Part shown: piece after piece, positions 43,201 to 53,095 of the stretch
Layout of the letters: every line of letters begins with the position of its first letter
Numbering within the stretch: the stretch's first letter is position 1
From: Whitmania pigra
Lineage: Eukaryota > Annelida > Clitellata > Hirudinida > Haemopidae
Direction: 5' to 3'
Length of the DNA: 64,000 nucleotides
NCBI GenBank assembly: GCA_021613335.1
Contig: JAJTWR010000275.1
Span: forward strand, 997,501 to 1,061,500
The notes under the pieces: generated by a model
The model's input: the letters and a program-made list of their open reading frames with translations, nothing else
The model's database searches: none
Told to the model about the DNA's origin: nothing
Translations under genes and position numbers: made by a program

Positions 43201-46200
43201 TTAGCAGAATTATCTCACCCTGGCTTCGGCCAGTTTAGAAAAGTCTGGTCGGAGGTAGAAAATGAGACCCTCGGCTGCTCCAGGGAGGGAAACCCCCCTT
43301 CCGAGAAGTATTACAAGGACCACGTAAGGAAAGAGAGCCGTGAAATAGACAACCTATAAACGTACAAATTTGCACTTGCATCATTCTGAAAATTCGATAT
43401 AAAATTTTCATAGATAATAAAATGAATAATGAAAAATTACATTTCAATGGTTTAAGGATTTATATCATAGCAAGTTAAGCACCCTATTTAATGTCTATTT
43501 AGTATCTAATTTAGTATTACTTAGTACCTACCTTACCCGTGGTTTTGATCCCTTTGACCATGCAAGCGAAGCAAATGATCCAGGCGAGGAGCAGACAGAG
43601 TGTAAGTTCCCATTTTATGGTTCCAAAGTCATCAATTCCTGAGCTCAACTCCAAAACTCTGTTGCTGGACAATTAGAAGGAAGTTGAAGTTGCTGTAATA
43701 TTTCAATGCCCCAATTCTTAGGTGAATTAATATCGAATGGTCTTGAGTTCTCGGGAGAAAATTCAATTAATCAGTTTATTATGTGTTAGTGCTTTATGAT
43801 AATTTGATTTTTAGATTTTTGAAGTTTGCTTTAGAAAATTTGTAATTTCTCATAATTTCACTTAGAATTAATTTGCATCAACTAGTTAGTGCTAACTTGT
43901 AATACTCTTCGCTGGCAGTGGTCCTCTTCAGTCCTGTGATGTTCTGGTAAACTTTGACGTCCCACAATCCTGTCGTTGTACTTCCGTTTGTACAAGTTCC
44001 GTTGACTTCCCTTATGACGTCAGAGCCGTTACAGGCAACATTTGGCAGGCGATCGTAGCATTCTGAAGAGCGGAAAAGAATCGATCTTTGTCATTTGGAT
44101 TTTTAGGTCATTAAAGGAAATGGATTGGCTGGGAATAATAATATAGACAATAATTTTTTTTTAAATTATTATTAACATTGCTAATTTTTTATTAGTATTA
44201 TTAGAATGCTTCATGCTTAATTATTAATCGAAATATATTTTATAATTAATATTCTTAATTGTTAAATGACGATTTTCTTAGACGTTTCTCATTCTATATT
44301 TTCTATGCCCATTGATCCATGAATATTAAACTGTATCGCTTGTATAAATGAAAACAACAGCGAAACTAAAAGTCTTTATTTACAAGAAAACACGTCTTCT
44401 AGTTTTTAACTAATTCGTATCAATTGTATGTAGCAACTCCAGAACTCAAAACGAACCGCTCTCTAGCTTCGCAATTAGGCACTCGCCTTTAGGCACATAC
44501 AGGTGAGCTAGCTACGTAACACCTCCCCCTTCAGTAAAAGTCGTCGGTTCAACTGCTGACGAATTCTTTCTGATCTTCGTGGCATAGTCGGAGAAGGGAA
44601 CCGTACTTCGGGTCTGGGTTCTTTAATCGTTCTTTGCCCTCTTCTTGGCGTAGGTTCTTGTAATTGTCTTGGTCGCTCAGACGTTGGTTTCACTATCAGG
44701 GATGGATGTACAACCACTGGATCTCCAGGATCAGCATCCTGTTCAACACCGTATCTGTGGCGAATTTGATCAATGTGCCTCTTCCACAAATATCCCTGCC
44801 TTAAAGATTTGACTACAAACAATCTTGGACCCAGAATCTGTTGAATTATAGCCGGTACCCATCTTGGTTGTCGATCTCTATGAGGTCCAAAGTATTTTGC
44901 GTAGCAAGGCGATCCTACCGCGAATCGCTCTTTGTTTTTTCTTTGTGTAAGAGCTACCTCTTTTGTCAGGAGCGACGGAGATGGGCGAAGGACATCGACT
45001 CTCGCCCGTATTTGTCTGCCGTTTAGCAGTTCACAGGGCGACAAACCAGATTCCAAAGGAGTCCTTCGATACTGTATTAGGAATTCTTGTAGAGCCATTT
45101 TAGGATTTAATCTCGATTTATTCATCGATTTTTTGAATGTCTGAACAAGTCTTTCGGCATGACCATTTGTCGCTGGATGGTATGGTGCACCAGTTAAATG
45201 ACGAATTCCCCGCTCGTTCAGAAATGATTTAAATTCATCGCTCATAAATGCTTGAGCATTATCTGATACCAGCGAATGTGGATATCCAAAATGAGCGAAA
45301 TCCTCCTCTAACAACTCCATGGTAGCTTTGGCTGTAAGGCCGGACGTTGGATGTATGCATGGATATCTTGAAAATGCATCTACAACGATCAACCAACTTG
45401 TTCCTAGAAAATTAACTGCATGATCCACATGTAAACGACTCCATGGTTCGTCCGGAACCACCCACGGATGATTCAAGGCTTTTGGCGGATTATTGTGTTG
45501 TTCTTGACAGCTGGAACAACCTCTGCAAAGAATTTCAATTTCGCGATCCATCCGAGGCCAATAAACGGCTGTTCTAGCCAGATATTTCATCTTTTGCATT
45601 CCAAAATGTCCCAGGTGTAATAACTGTAAAACCTCATTCCTCAACCTCTTGGGAATAACTAATCTGTTACCCATCCACAGGCATTTACCCTCAAAGGACA
45701 AAGAATCTTTAAGTCTTTTGAAAAACTTAACTTCGTCCTCATTGATCTTCTGTGGCCAACCCTTTTCCATGTACCTGAGAACCGTTGTAATTACGGAGTC
45801 TTTTGCTGTTTCCTCCGAAATTGCTTTAGAGTCAGTCGAAGTAATTTGTTGACTCAACGCATGAATCGTGCAGACATTGGAAAATTCCAATTCCTTCTCT
45901 GCATCATCAAATATTTTATCTTCACCCGAAGGTAACCGACTTAGCGCATCTGCGTTCCCGTGTTCAGACGTTTTCCTGTATTCAATTGTATAATTGTACT
46001 GTTGCAGTATAAGGGCCCAGCGCGTCAGCAGATTCAAAGTAAGTTTTGGCACTGCTTTATTTGGATCAAATAAAACCAAGAGTGGCTTGTGATCAGTCAC
46101 TAAGATGAATTTCCTGCCGTAGAGATATGGATGGAATTTTTGTACTGCGTATATTATTGAGAGAGCTTCCTTATGAATTTGACTGTATTTGCTTTGGCTT

Positions 46201-49200
46201 TCGGACAAAAGCTTTGAAACGTTGAATATGGGTCTTTCAGATCCATCTGGATAACGGTGAAATAATACTGCTCCCAAACCTACTTCGGATGCATCACATG
46301 CAATTCCAACTTGTAACTTTGGATCAAAGTGGCCAGTTGAACTCGTTTCAGCAGTAATTCTTTCAATCTGTTGAACGATTTTTCTTGATTCGGTCCCCAA
46401 AACCATTTGATATTCTTGCGAGTCAAAGAATACAGGGGTTCAGCAACCGTAGACAAATCTGGTATGAATTTGTGGTAAAATTGTATCGAACCCAAAAACG
46501 ATTTCAGTTCCGAAATATTTACTGGTCTGGACATGGAAGCTACGGCATCAACTTTTCCTCCAGGACCAACACCTTCTCTTGACAACGTATGGCCAAGATA
46601 ATCTAAAGATTCTTGTGCAAAACAACATTTCTCTTGGTTACATTTTAAGCCACTGTCTTGTAGTTTCTGTAGTGTATTCTTTAGATTTTGTAGATGTTCC
46701 TGTTCGGCTGTGAATTTACTGTGACAGCGTAATCCCCACACACACGCAATTTGACCTTTGAACTCGATCCTTTCTTCCGAATTGGTACAATTGGAGTTCC
46801 CCAATCATTGAATTTGGTTGGTATCCAAATTCCTTTCTGAATTCCAGCTTCTAAAGCTTGATTCAAATCCTCCATGATAGCAAATGGCACCGTCCTTGGT
46901 TTCTTAAACACCGGCACGGCCTCCTCCTTGAATTTGATTTCCAGTTCACAATCTTTAAGCAAACCTAATCCTGGCTGAAATAATTCCTCGAATTTCTGGC
47001 AGAGATCGCGACACTTCTTTTGGACGTCGTTTGCATTCAAGTTTGAATGTATCTCTTCATTCGTTACAAGACATATTCTCTGAGATTCCTGAAGCTTTTT
47101 ACTCAAGTCTACCTGCAACTGTAACATTGCGACTCTTCCCAACAAATTCAGTTGTTTTGGAGTCACGTTGAATGTTATGTATGTTATGTTTTCCTTCTCT
47201 GGCATGGATGCGTCAATCTTGAACGAACCGTAAATTGGTAGAACATCACCTGTAACCGACCTGTATTCAATTGAATTTCTTTGGAGTTTTGGGCAGCCTA
47301 ATTCGGTCCATATTGTCTTCGAAATAAAACTGTCGCGTGTACCGCTGTCCAACTCGAATTCATAAAGTTTCTTGCCAAGTTGTATCTTTTGTAATAGCGG
47401 ATCATTATCATGCATTCTTTTGATTATTTGCACGACGTTTCGTGATTTCTTCTGGAAACACACTCTTTCGTAATGGCCTTTCCTTCCACAAAAATTACAA
47501 ACAACACCAGTCTTCTTACATTTGTCGGCCCAATGTTCCGCACTACCACACCTGTAACAATTGTAACGCTTTGTAGGGTGTGCATTGTCTCGCTTGAATG
47601 TTTTGCTGGTATCGTATCTTTTGCTTGAAATGTCTTTTCTTTGAAATGGAGTCTGTTCTCCTCTCTTGGCGTGAGCTATCTGTTCCGGTTTCAACTGAAT
47701 AGCCTGAATTGACTCCGAAGTCGAATGGTGTACTGTGTCTTTGGCCACGGTGGCCGCTCCTTCAATCTCATTTGCCACTTCCACTGCTTTAGCAAAAGAT
47801 AGTTCCTCTTCTGGGATTCTAAACCATGCTTTCAGAACTGCTTCATTTTGAATGCTGCATATAAAATTTGTTCGGAGCGCCTCGTCCAATGGATTTTTAA
47901 TGCTCGAGAAATCGCACGTGACCGCTCCTTGACGAATCCGAGTTGCGAGCTCTTGTACCGACTCACCTGGTTTTCTTTTCCCATTAGTCCAAAATTTGTA
48001 TCTTTCTCGTATTACAAAAGTAGCCGGATTGAATAACTTTTCCATGTTCAAGACTATTTGTTCGTAATTCATGTCATTTGCATTTCTGGGCGGTTGCAAT
48101 TGTGTAGCCAAAGTTTCAAGCATTTTATATATTTCTGGACTTTGGTTTGTAAGAAAAACCTGGGCTGCTTTGCCTTTAGCGATTGAATTTGCCAACAGAA
48201 ATGTATCAAACCTTTTGATGTAATCCTTGAATAATTCTTTCTCTGGTTGAAAAGGCTCGAACTTTTGTATAGCAGACGTCGTATTTCCTTGTTGAAAAGT
48301 TTGTAGCATTTGTATCATTCTTCTTTCACTTTCTGCTGTTTGTTTCGCCAACATTTCAGCAAACAACTGAACCATTTCTTTCAATTCCGACATTTTCTTT
48401 AACCGAAAGTAACCGTGACAGAAATTGAAACCTCGTAGACTTGTACTTCAGAAACAACTGTCGACTGCGCCACTTGTTGTATCGCTTGTATAAATGAAAA
48501 CAACAGCGAAACTAAAAGTCTTTATTTACAAGAAAACACGTCTTCTAGTTTTTAACTAATTCGTATCAATTGTATGTAGCAACTCCAGAACTCAAAACGA
48601 ACCGCTCTCTAGCTTCGCAATTAGGCACTCGCCTTTAGGCACATACAGGTGAGCTAGCTACGTAACAATTAACATTGCTAATTTTTTATTAGTATTATTA
48701 GAATGCTTCATGCTTAATTATTAATCGAAATATATTTTATAATTAATATTCTTAATTGTTAAATGACGATTTTCTTAGACGTTTCTCATTCTATATTTTC
48801 TATGCCCATTGATCCATGAATATTAAACGGACAGGTGTGTTAGCACGGGCATTAAATATAATTAGTTAGTACTAGTTAGTACTATCGGTGATTTCTAGAT
48901 AAATGTCCATTAAACACATAAATAAATGAATAATAACATCATTAGTAATCCGTAAAAAAATCCACTAACGTGGGGTGTTCCACTCGTGTAGGCAGGTGAT
49001 CCAGGGGAGTTCGAGGGCATTTATGAGGGTAGAAAAGAAATAGAAGACGGTCCAACCAATGATCATGTTGTAGTAGATGTTTACCAGGCCAGATACAACC
49101 AACTGAGCCATTCCAATGCCTTTAGGTTTATCGTGACGTTATAATTTTGTATTTTTTAAATTTCATATATATATACTTACTTATCCTTTCTTACTTAGTT

Positions 49201-49971
49201 AGTCTATGATAAATAATCATTTAATATTTTCAGATTATAAAAATACTAATAAATCACGCTTAAATCACTCCTGCAATATGAAATAAATAAATATGTCTTC
49301 ACTCCTTAAAAAGCTTTCAATCTGTTTTTGTTAACCAGTAAGACCCTAACAAATAACACTTGCATGCTTTCAAACCTTGAAAGAGCGGTGCAAATTCCCA
49401 ACAGTTGAGTGGACCACTACTGGTGAATTGGCCGAGAAACAACTCCATATAGAAAAGGGGCATGCCAATGATGACGAGGGCTATAGTGTAGGGGATGAGG
49501 AATGCACCTCCACCATTCCTGTAGCACAGGTATGGAAATCTCCAGACATTCCCTAGTCCAACCGCATATCTGGATTCGATTTGCAGATTTTAAGTAAATG
49601 GTATTTATGCTTTATAATAATTTATAATACTTTAATTATGTAATGAAGTGCTGCTATAATATTTTAATTAATTTAACTACGTAATGAAATACCGATTTAA
49701 TAGTTCAATTAATTTAGTTAAGTATTTGCTGAGACCGAGGTTAAAGTTCAAAAGTTCAAATCTCAAAGACTGCATCAACCCACCCGAGAAGAGACAGGAT
49801 GAAGTCCATTTTTCCAGTCCAGTTTCCCCTTTCTTCGTTTTCATCTGTTCTTTTATCCCCGCCTTCTCCATTATTTTCCACTTCTCGTCCACCAGGTGTG
49901 ACGACCTCCTCGTCGTCATGGCTACACCTGTTTCCCATGATTTCGATTTCGATTTCGGATGATAGCTCCAC
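40209..49971 (-). CDS. SLC6 Na+/Cl--dependent transporter, glycine-transporter-like
   Basis: Fifteen exons join to 682 aa: 49784-49971, 49376-49569, 48970-49119, 43897-44062, 43532-43664, 43219-43353, 42876-42979, 42386-42510, 42152-42264, 41857-41985, 41558-41657, 41321-41421, 40827-40996, 40506-40637 and 40209-40316 (the exon at 40827 may start at 40826). TM1 reads [20 protein letters not shown]; glycine rather than aspartate in this motif indicates an amino-acid, not a monoamine, substrate. TM6 ([20 protein letters not shown]) and TM8 ([17 protein letters not shown]) resemble glycine transporters most. The large outer loop has two cysteines and several N-glycosylation sites (NGS, NGT, NIT). 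Twelve membrane helices are expected. The protein ends in IESYI, possibly a PDZ ligand. A Ty3/gypsy element lies in intron 3. Confidence 0.9.
41072..41220 (-). mobile_element. tRNA-derived short interspersed element
   Basis: Read on the minus strand, 41220 to 41146 is a 75-nt tRNA-like unit. Its ends pair (CGCTGGT with GCCAGCG), TGGCCGAATAG resembles an A-box, a GCC/GGC stem closes a 7-nt loop TTCAAAT, and GGTTCGAAACC (41167-41177) matches the B-box consensus. The A- and B-boxes are closer than in a real tRNA and the T-stem is poor, so this is a degenerate head. A tail at 41072-41112 recurs at 13892-13932. It lies in an SLC6 intron. Confidence 0.6.
44171..44331. repeat. 161-bp direct repeat flanking the retrotransposon, copy 1
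   Basis: From ATTAACATTGCTAATTTTTT to GAATATTAAAC, this block abuts the outer end of the LTR at 44332. By eye it is identical over all 161 bases to 48668-48828, which abuts the other LTR. Confidence 0.9.
44332..44521 (-). repeat. 3' LTR (element sense)
   Basis: 190 bases, TG...CA ends, identical to the LTR at 48478-48667. It carries AATAAA in element sense (TTTATT at 44375-44380), which is also sense for the host SLC6 gene. Confidence 0.92.
44508..46406 (-). CDS. retrotransposon pol: RNase H and integrase part
   Basis: A 632-codon frame. RNase H shows [20 protein letters not shown] and VTDHKPLL. Integrase follows with an HHCC zinc finger ([12 protein letters not shown] through CRGCSSCQ) and the DDE catalytic core: D in [12 protein letters not shown] in [10 protein letters not shown] in [11 protein letters not shown]. 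The tail is basic. All three DDE residues are present, so integrase may be functional. The first residues overlap the preceding pol frame (46280-46804) in a different phase; the true sequence switches frames near 46340, where RVQL in one frame continues as [15 protein letters not shown] in the other. Confidence 0.88.
   Translation of the reverse strand: MVLGTESRKIVQQIERITAETSSTGHFDPKLQVGIACDASEVGLGAVLFHRYPDGSERPIFNVSKLLSESQSKYSQIHKEALSIIYAVQKFHPYLYGRKFILVTDHKPLLVLFDPNKAVPKLTLNLLTRWALILQQYNYTIEYRKTSEHGNADALSRLPSGEDKIFDDAEKELEFSNVCTIHALSQQITSTDSKAISEETAKDSVITTVLRYMEKGWPQKINEDEVKFFKRLKDSLSFEGKCLWMGNRLVIPKRLRNEVLQLLHLGHFGMQKMKYLARTAVYWPRMDREIEILCRGCSSCQEQHNNPPKALNHPWVVPDEPWSRLHVDHAVNFLGTSWLIVVDAFSRYPCIHPTSGLTAKATMELLEEDFAHFGYPHSLVSDNAQAFMSDEFKSFLNERGIRHLTGAPYHPATNGHAERLVQTFKKSMNKSRLNPKMALQEFLIQYRRTPLESGLSPCELLNGRQIRARVDVLRPSPSLLTKEVALTQRKNKERFAVGSPCYAKYFGPHRDRQPRWVPAIIQQILGPRLFVVKSLRQGYLWKRHIDQIRHRYGVEQDADPGDPVVVHPSLIVKPTSERPRQLQEPTPRRGQRTIKEPRPEVRFPSPTMPRRSERIRQQLNRRLLLKGEVLRS
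46280..46804 (-). pseudogene. retrotransposon pol: C-terminal RT fragment
   Basis: Residues from [16 protein letters not shown] to [15 protein letters not shown] are the thumb/connection part of a gypsy-type reverse transcriptase. The part that should precede it, with the catalytic YxDD motif, is absent. It joins the gag-protease frame through a deletion junction near 46700-46712 and is out of frame with it. Confidence 0.85.
46681..48393 (-). CDS. retrotransposon gag-protease with start of RT
   Basis: A 570-codon frame. Gag has a capsid-like segment ([20 protein letters not shown]) and two CCHC zinc knuckles, [14 protein letters not shown] and [14 protein letters not shown]. An aspartic protease follows with an active-site-like [12 protein letters not shown], using DSG where DTG is usual. 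The start of RT is seen as [12 protein letters not shown] and [12 protein letters not shown], after which the frame runs into the deletion and ends. The ATG at 48391-48393 begins about 67 bases inside the primer-binding site. Confidence 0.88.
   Translation of the reverse strand: MSELKEMVQLFAEMLAKQTAESERRMIQMLQTFQQGNTTSAIQKFEPFQPEKELFKDYIKRFDTFLLANSIAKGKAAQVFLTNQSPEIYKMLETLATQLQPPRNANDMNYEQIVLNMEKLFNPATFVIRERYKFWTNGKRKPGESVQELATRIRQGAVTCDFSSIKNPLDEALRTNFICSIQNEAVLKAWFRIPEEELSFAKAVEVANEIEGAATVAKDTVHHSTSESIQAIQLKPEQIAHAKRGEQTPFQRKDISSKRYDTSKTFKRDNAHPTKRYNCYRCGSAEHWADKCKKTGVVCNFCGRKGHYERVCFQKKSRNVVQIIKRMHDNDPLLQKIQLGKKLYEFELDSGTRDSFISKTIWTELGCPKLQRNSIEYRSVTGDVLPIYGSFKIDASMPEKENITYITFNVTPKQLNLLGRVAMLQLQVDLSKKLQESQRICLVTNEEIHSNLNANDVQKKCRDLCQKFEELFQPGLGLLKDCELEIKFKEEAVPVFKKPRTVPFAIMEDLNQALEAGIQKGIWIPTKFNDWGTPIVPIRKKGSSSKVKLRVCGDYAVTVNSQPNRNIYKI
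48460..48472 (-). other. retrotransposon primer-binding site
   Basis: TGGCGCAGTCGAC, beginning with TGG (complement of the tRNA CCA end), lies five bases inside the 5' LTR. It resembles sites used by other gypsy-group elements; which tRNA it pairs with was not determined. Confidence 0.75.
48478..48667 (-). repeat. 5' LTR (element sense)
   Basis: 190 bases, TGTTACGTAG at its 5' end and GCGATACA at its 3' end in element sense. Identical to the LTR at 44332-44521. The element's promoter should lie here. Confidence 0.92.
48668..48828. repeat. 161-bp direct repeat flanking the retrotransposon, copy 2
   Basis: Starts at the first base after the LTR and ends with GAATATTAAAC, followed by unrelated sequence. 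Identical by eye to 44171-44331. Confidence 0.9.
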
Positions 49972-51363
49972 TCAAGTTTTCAGAAAATTTCTCATTCCGA
50001 TACGAGTCTAAAGTACGAGCTTTTAAGAATACCTAGAATTTTAGCCTTTTTTGTGCTCAGTGCATTTATTGGCAGAGGGTTGTAACAATTACAGGTACAA
50101 GATCGTCATCGTCACGGTCTGAATTGACAACCGATAATGCTGATTTACTGGCCAACCTTTCACAGTGCACGGAATAATAAAGCCGCATTTACGACTTGTT
50201 TTAGTCAGAATTCTAGAAAGAAACTAGAAAACAATTTCGTCGTTATTTTTTTATAAATCGACCACCGAATGAACACTTCAAACAAATAGACGTTCAAAAA
50301 TCTGATTAATATTTTTAAACTCCCCGCTATCGACTGAAGAATATTTGGCCAGGAAGTTGTCATAAGCTTGGATTGTTATTTGAGCGCCTGCAAACGTGTG
50401 AATCAGTAATTTTCGATCTCATCGAACATCTGGCAATGTTTAATTAGTTTGCTCTTGTTTATAAGTTCTGTTTGCGAAGAATTGCGTTAGTGAATTAATG
50501 CGTAAGAGCGAAGTTAATAATTAGTTAATAGACGGCAGGTTAAAAATTTATGAAAGAAGGTAGCTGGAGTTATGTTAATTTGTGGAATTATGTTAAAAAG
50601 GACTTTGAACAGTTTGATCGAAGTAATGGTTTTGTTAAATAAATTATAAATATTTTCACGGTTTTAATTCGGTCTGTTTGAATAAAATTGTAAACTTATC
50701 TGACGGCTCAAACTTCAACTGTCTGAATTTAAATTCCATCACATTTCAAAGGCTCCAAATCGTATCGTCCATATCAGTAATCATTGTGTCTATCTATGTA
50801 CTACTACTTTTCACACCACTAAAAGGCCAGCAATAGTCGTACGTAACCGTCTTCGAACAAAAGCCACTGGCCTTTATTGCACTGTTTCCTCGAATGCCTG
50901 AGGTGAGACAACCCAGTGAATGAAATCGCTTTGGCCTGAACAATTAATACCGTCATTTGACGTCACAATTTAACCTCCATACTTGGTGCCAGGTTCAATT
51001 CATCATATCGGTGATGATCGATTTGTAGAAAATGTTGTGCCCCTTCTGCAAGACATTTCCGGCACCCTGTGACGTCAGAGACACTCGTCAGGTGTCCAAT
51101 TCACTAGCTAAGACTTAGTCGGTGCCTGTCCTGATCAAGTTATACTGAAGACGTCAATAAAATACTAACTAGTTGAAAATCCTTAACAAAAACTCAATTC
51201 CACCTATAAAAAACTATTCCTAAACCGCTTCAACGCAAATGCATTTCCTTAGAGCTCAAGATCCAACCACATAAAACTATAGTTAGGCCCATCCTAAGGT
51301 TTGCAAAACTACATTTCCTGTCCAATGTTACCCTGATGTAGCGCAGCCTGAATATTCTCCCTA

Positions 51364-51490
51364 CTATTACTGCTGCTGCTGCTGCTGTTATAACTACTGC
51401 TGCTGATGCTGCTGTCATAACTACTGCTGCTGCTGTTATAACTACTGCTGCTGATGCTGCTGTTATAACTACTGCTATAACTACTGCTGC
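51364..51490. repeat. CTG-rich minisatellite
   Basis: Units begin TAACTACTGCTGCTG and have lengths of about 27, 21, 27, 12 and 18 bases, all multiples of three. The minus strand would read as Ser/Tyr/Asn-rich, but no exon context exists, so it is called a repeat. Confidence 0.75.
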
Positions 51491-52123
51491 TGCCATGAAA
51501 CGGACATTGAAGAGACACGAACGTCAAATTGACATTTGAAGTCCGAGGTTTCAAAAAAAAAAAAAAAGTAAAATAAAATAAAATCAAGAAAACCCTTTAA
51601 AACTCGCAACTGTAACACGTTATGATAATCATCTTATTCGACGCGCTGACACAAAGCTGGAAAAAATGACCCGTGCAAAATAATGATCAGGAAGGGAGAA
51701 GCATTGCCACACGAATGTCGGTGATGACGATGCTGAAGATGATGACGACGATGATGATGATGCTGATGCCGATAGAAATGCTGGAAATGATGATGAGCAA
51801 TCTCACGAGAACGTCTGCAAATTGTTCGACAACGAGTGCGTGTGTGATCGTGTGTGTGTGTGTGTGTGTGAGAGTGATTGAGTGAGCAAGAAGTGTGAGA
51901 TTAGAACGCACGCGAAGGGAACGAATTCATGGATGAATGAATTCATCGTCCATTCATCAATGCATGGTTGAACCATAAATTCATCATCCAATCAGTATGA
52001 TTGCACGTCAATCCATTCAGTTTACAACCATTCAATCAACAGACAATCAACGCGACACCTCTCGATGCGGATGGTAATCATAAACAAGAAGACATGTTCA
52101 TGCTAGTTCATCTAAAGATGATG

Positions 52124-52126
52124 ATG

Positions 52127-52190
<64 letters not shown>
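52124..52190 (+). repeat. (TAA)n microsatellite
   Basis: Pure trinucleotide array of about 20 units, following GATGATGATGA and running into an AAC-rich stretch. Confidence 0.9.
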
Positions 52191-52685
52191 CAACAACAGC
52201 AACAATATGAAGACGCATAAAATTAACTATAATATCTAATAATGGAAAATGACGATGGCAATGACAATGAGGTACGACTACAATGCACATCTGGTAAGCG
52301 ACGGATGGACAAACAGGCGAATGAGTTGAACATTGAAACTACAATGAGTTTATAACGTAAATCACATTCATCACGAATGATATTATTAATTCAATTTAAT
52401 TACACACTATTATTATTATTATTATGATGCAATTACAAGCAATATTATAATAATATGATTGTTAGTTCAGTTCAACTAAGGTCATTGTTAACCAACGAAG
52501 AATGACTTCCTGTGACCTGTCTCGTGTCATTAAAGACATTAGATGTATTGTCATCATCATCATCAACAACAATACTAATTCTAATGATAATTACAACAGC
52601 AATAGCATTATTAACAATGATAATAATATTAATCCCAAATCAATCCATCAAAAAGAAATGAATCAAAAACAGTAACAACAACAAC

Positions 52686-53095
52686 AACAACAATAATAAT
52701 AATAATAATAATAATAATATAATAATAATAATAATATAATAATAATAGCAATACTAATGATCATAATAAACACAATAATAACAGCAACAACAATGACAGC
52801 CACAAGATGATGTTAGTCTCGACGACCAGTAACAGGTGGCCTCGGAAGGTAAGCTTCAGCACGCTCCTCGTTTTGCATCTTCACCTTTGTATGTGTCTGT
52901 ATGTACACAGGCGAACGATCGACGGTGACACTAAAGATGACGAAGCTGTATTGATGACAAGCAGCCACAACATCAGGTCTTAAATAATAATAATTAATAA
53001 TAATAATAATAATTAATAATAATAATTAATAATAATAAAAATAATAAATATTAATAACTAATAATAATAATAATAATAACAACAATAATAATTAA
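52686..53095 (+). repeat. cluster of (AAT)n/(AAC)n arrays
   Basis: Interrupted AAT and AAC arrays at about 52676-52760 and 52982-53095, separated by unique sequence. Confidence 0.75.

Larger units (their letters stand above)
44332..48667 (-). mobile_element. Ty3/gypsy LTR retrotransposon, RT-deleted, very young
   Basis: Two 190-bp LTRs (44332-44521 and 48478-48667) begin TG and end CA and look identical. The element reads on the minus strand, with primer-binding site TGGCGCAGTCGAC at 48460-48472, five bases inside the 5' LTR, and polypurine tract GAAGGGGGAGG at 44522-44532. It encodes gag with two zinc knuckles, protease, part of RT, RNase H and integrase. The pol frame is broken by an internal deletion that removes the RT palm and by a later one-base shift. 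It carries no env-like frame. It is inserted in SLC6 intron 3, in the same direction as the gene. Confidence 0.93.

Noticed and set aside
51230..51587. Ser/Tyr/Asn-rich or Ala/Val-rich frames
   Set aside because: Both are translations of the CTG-type minisatellite and have no exon context.
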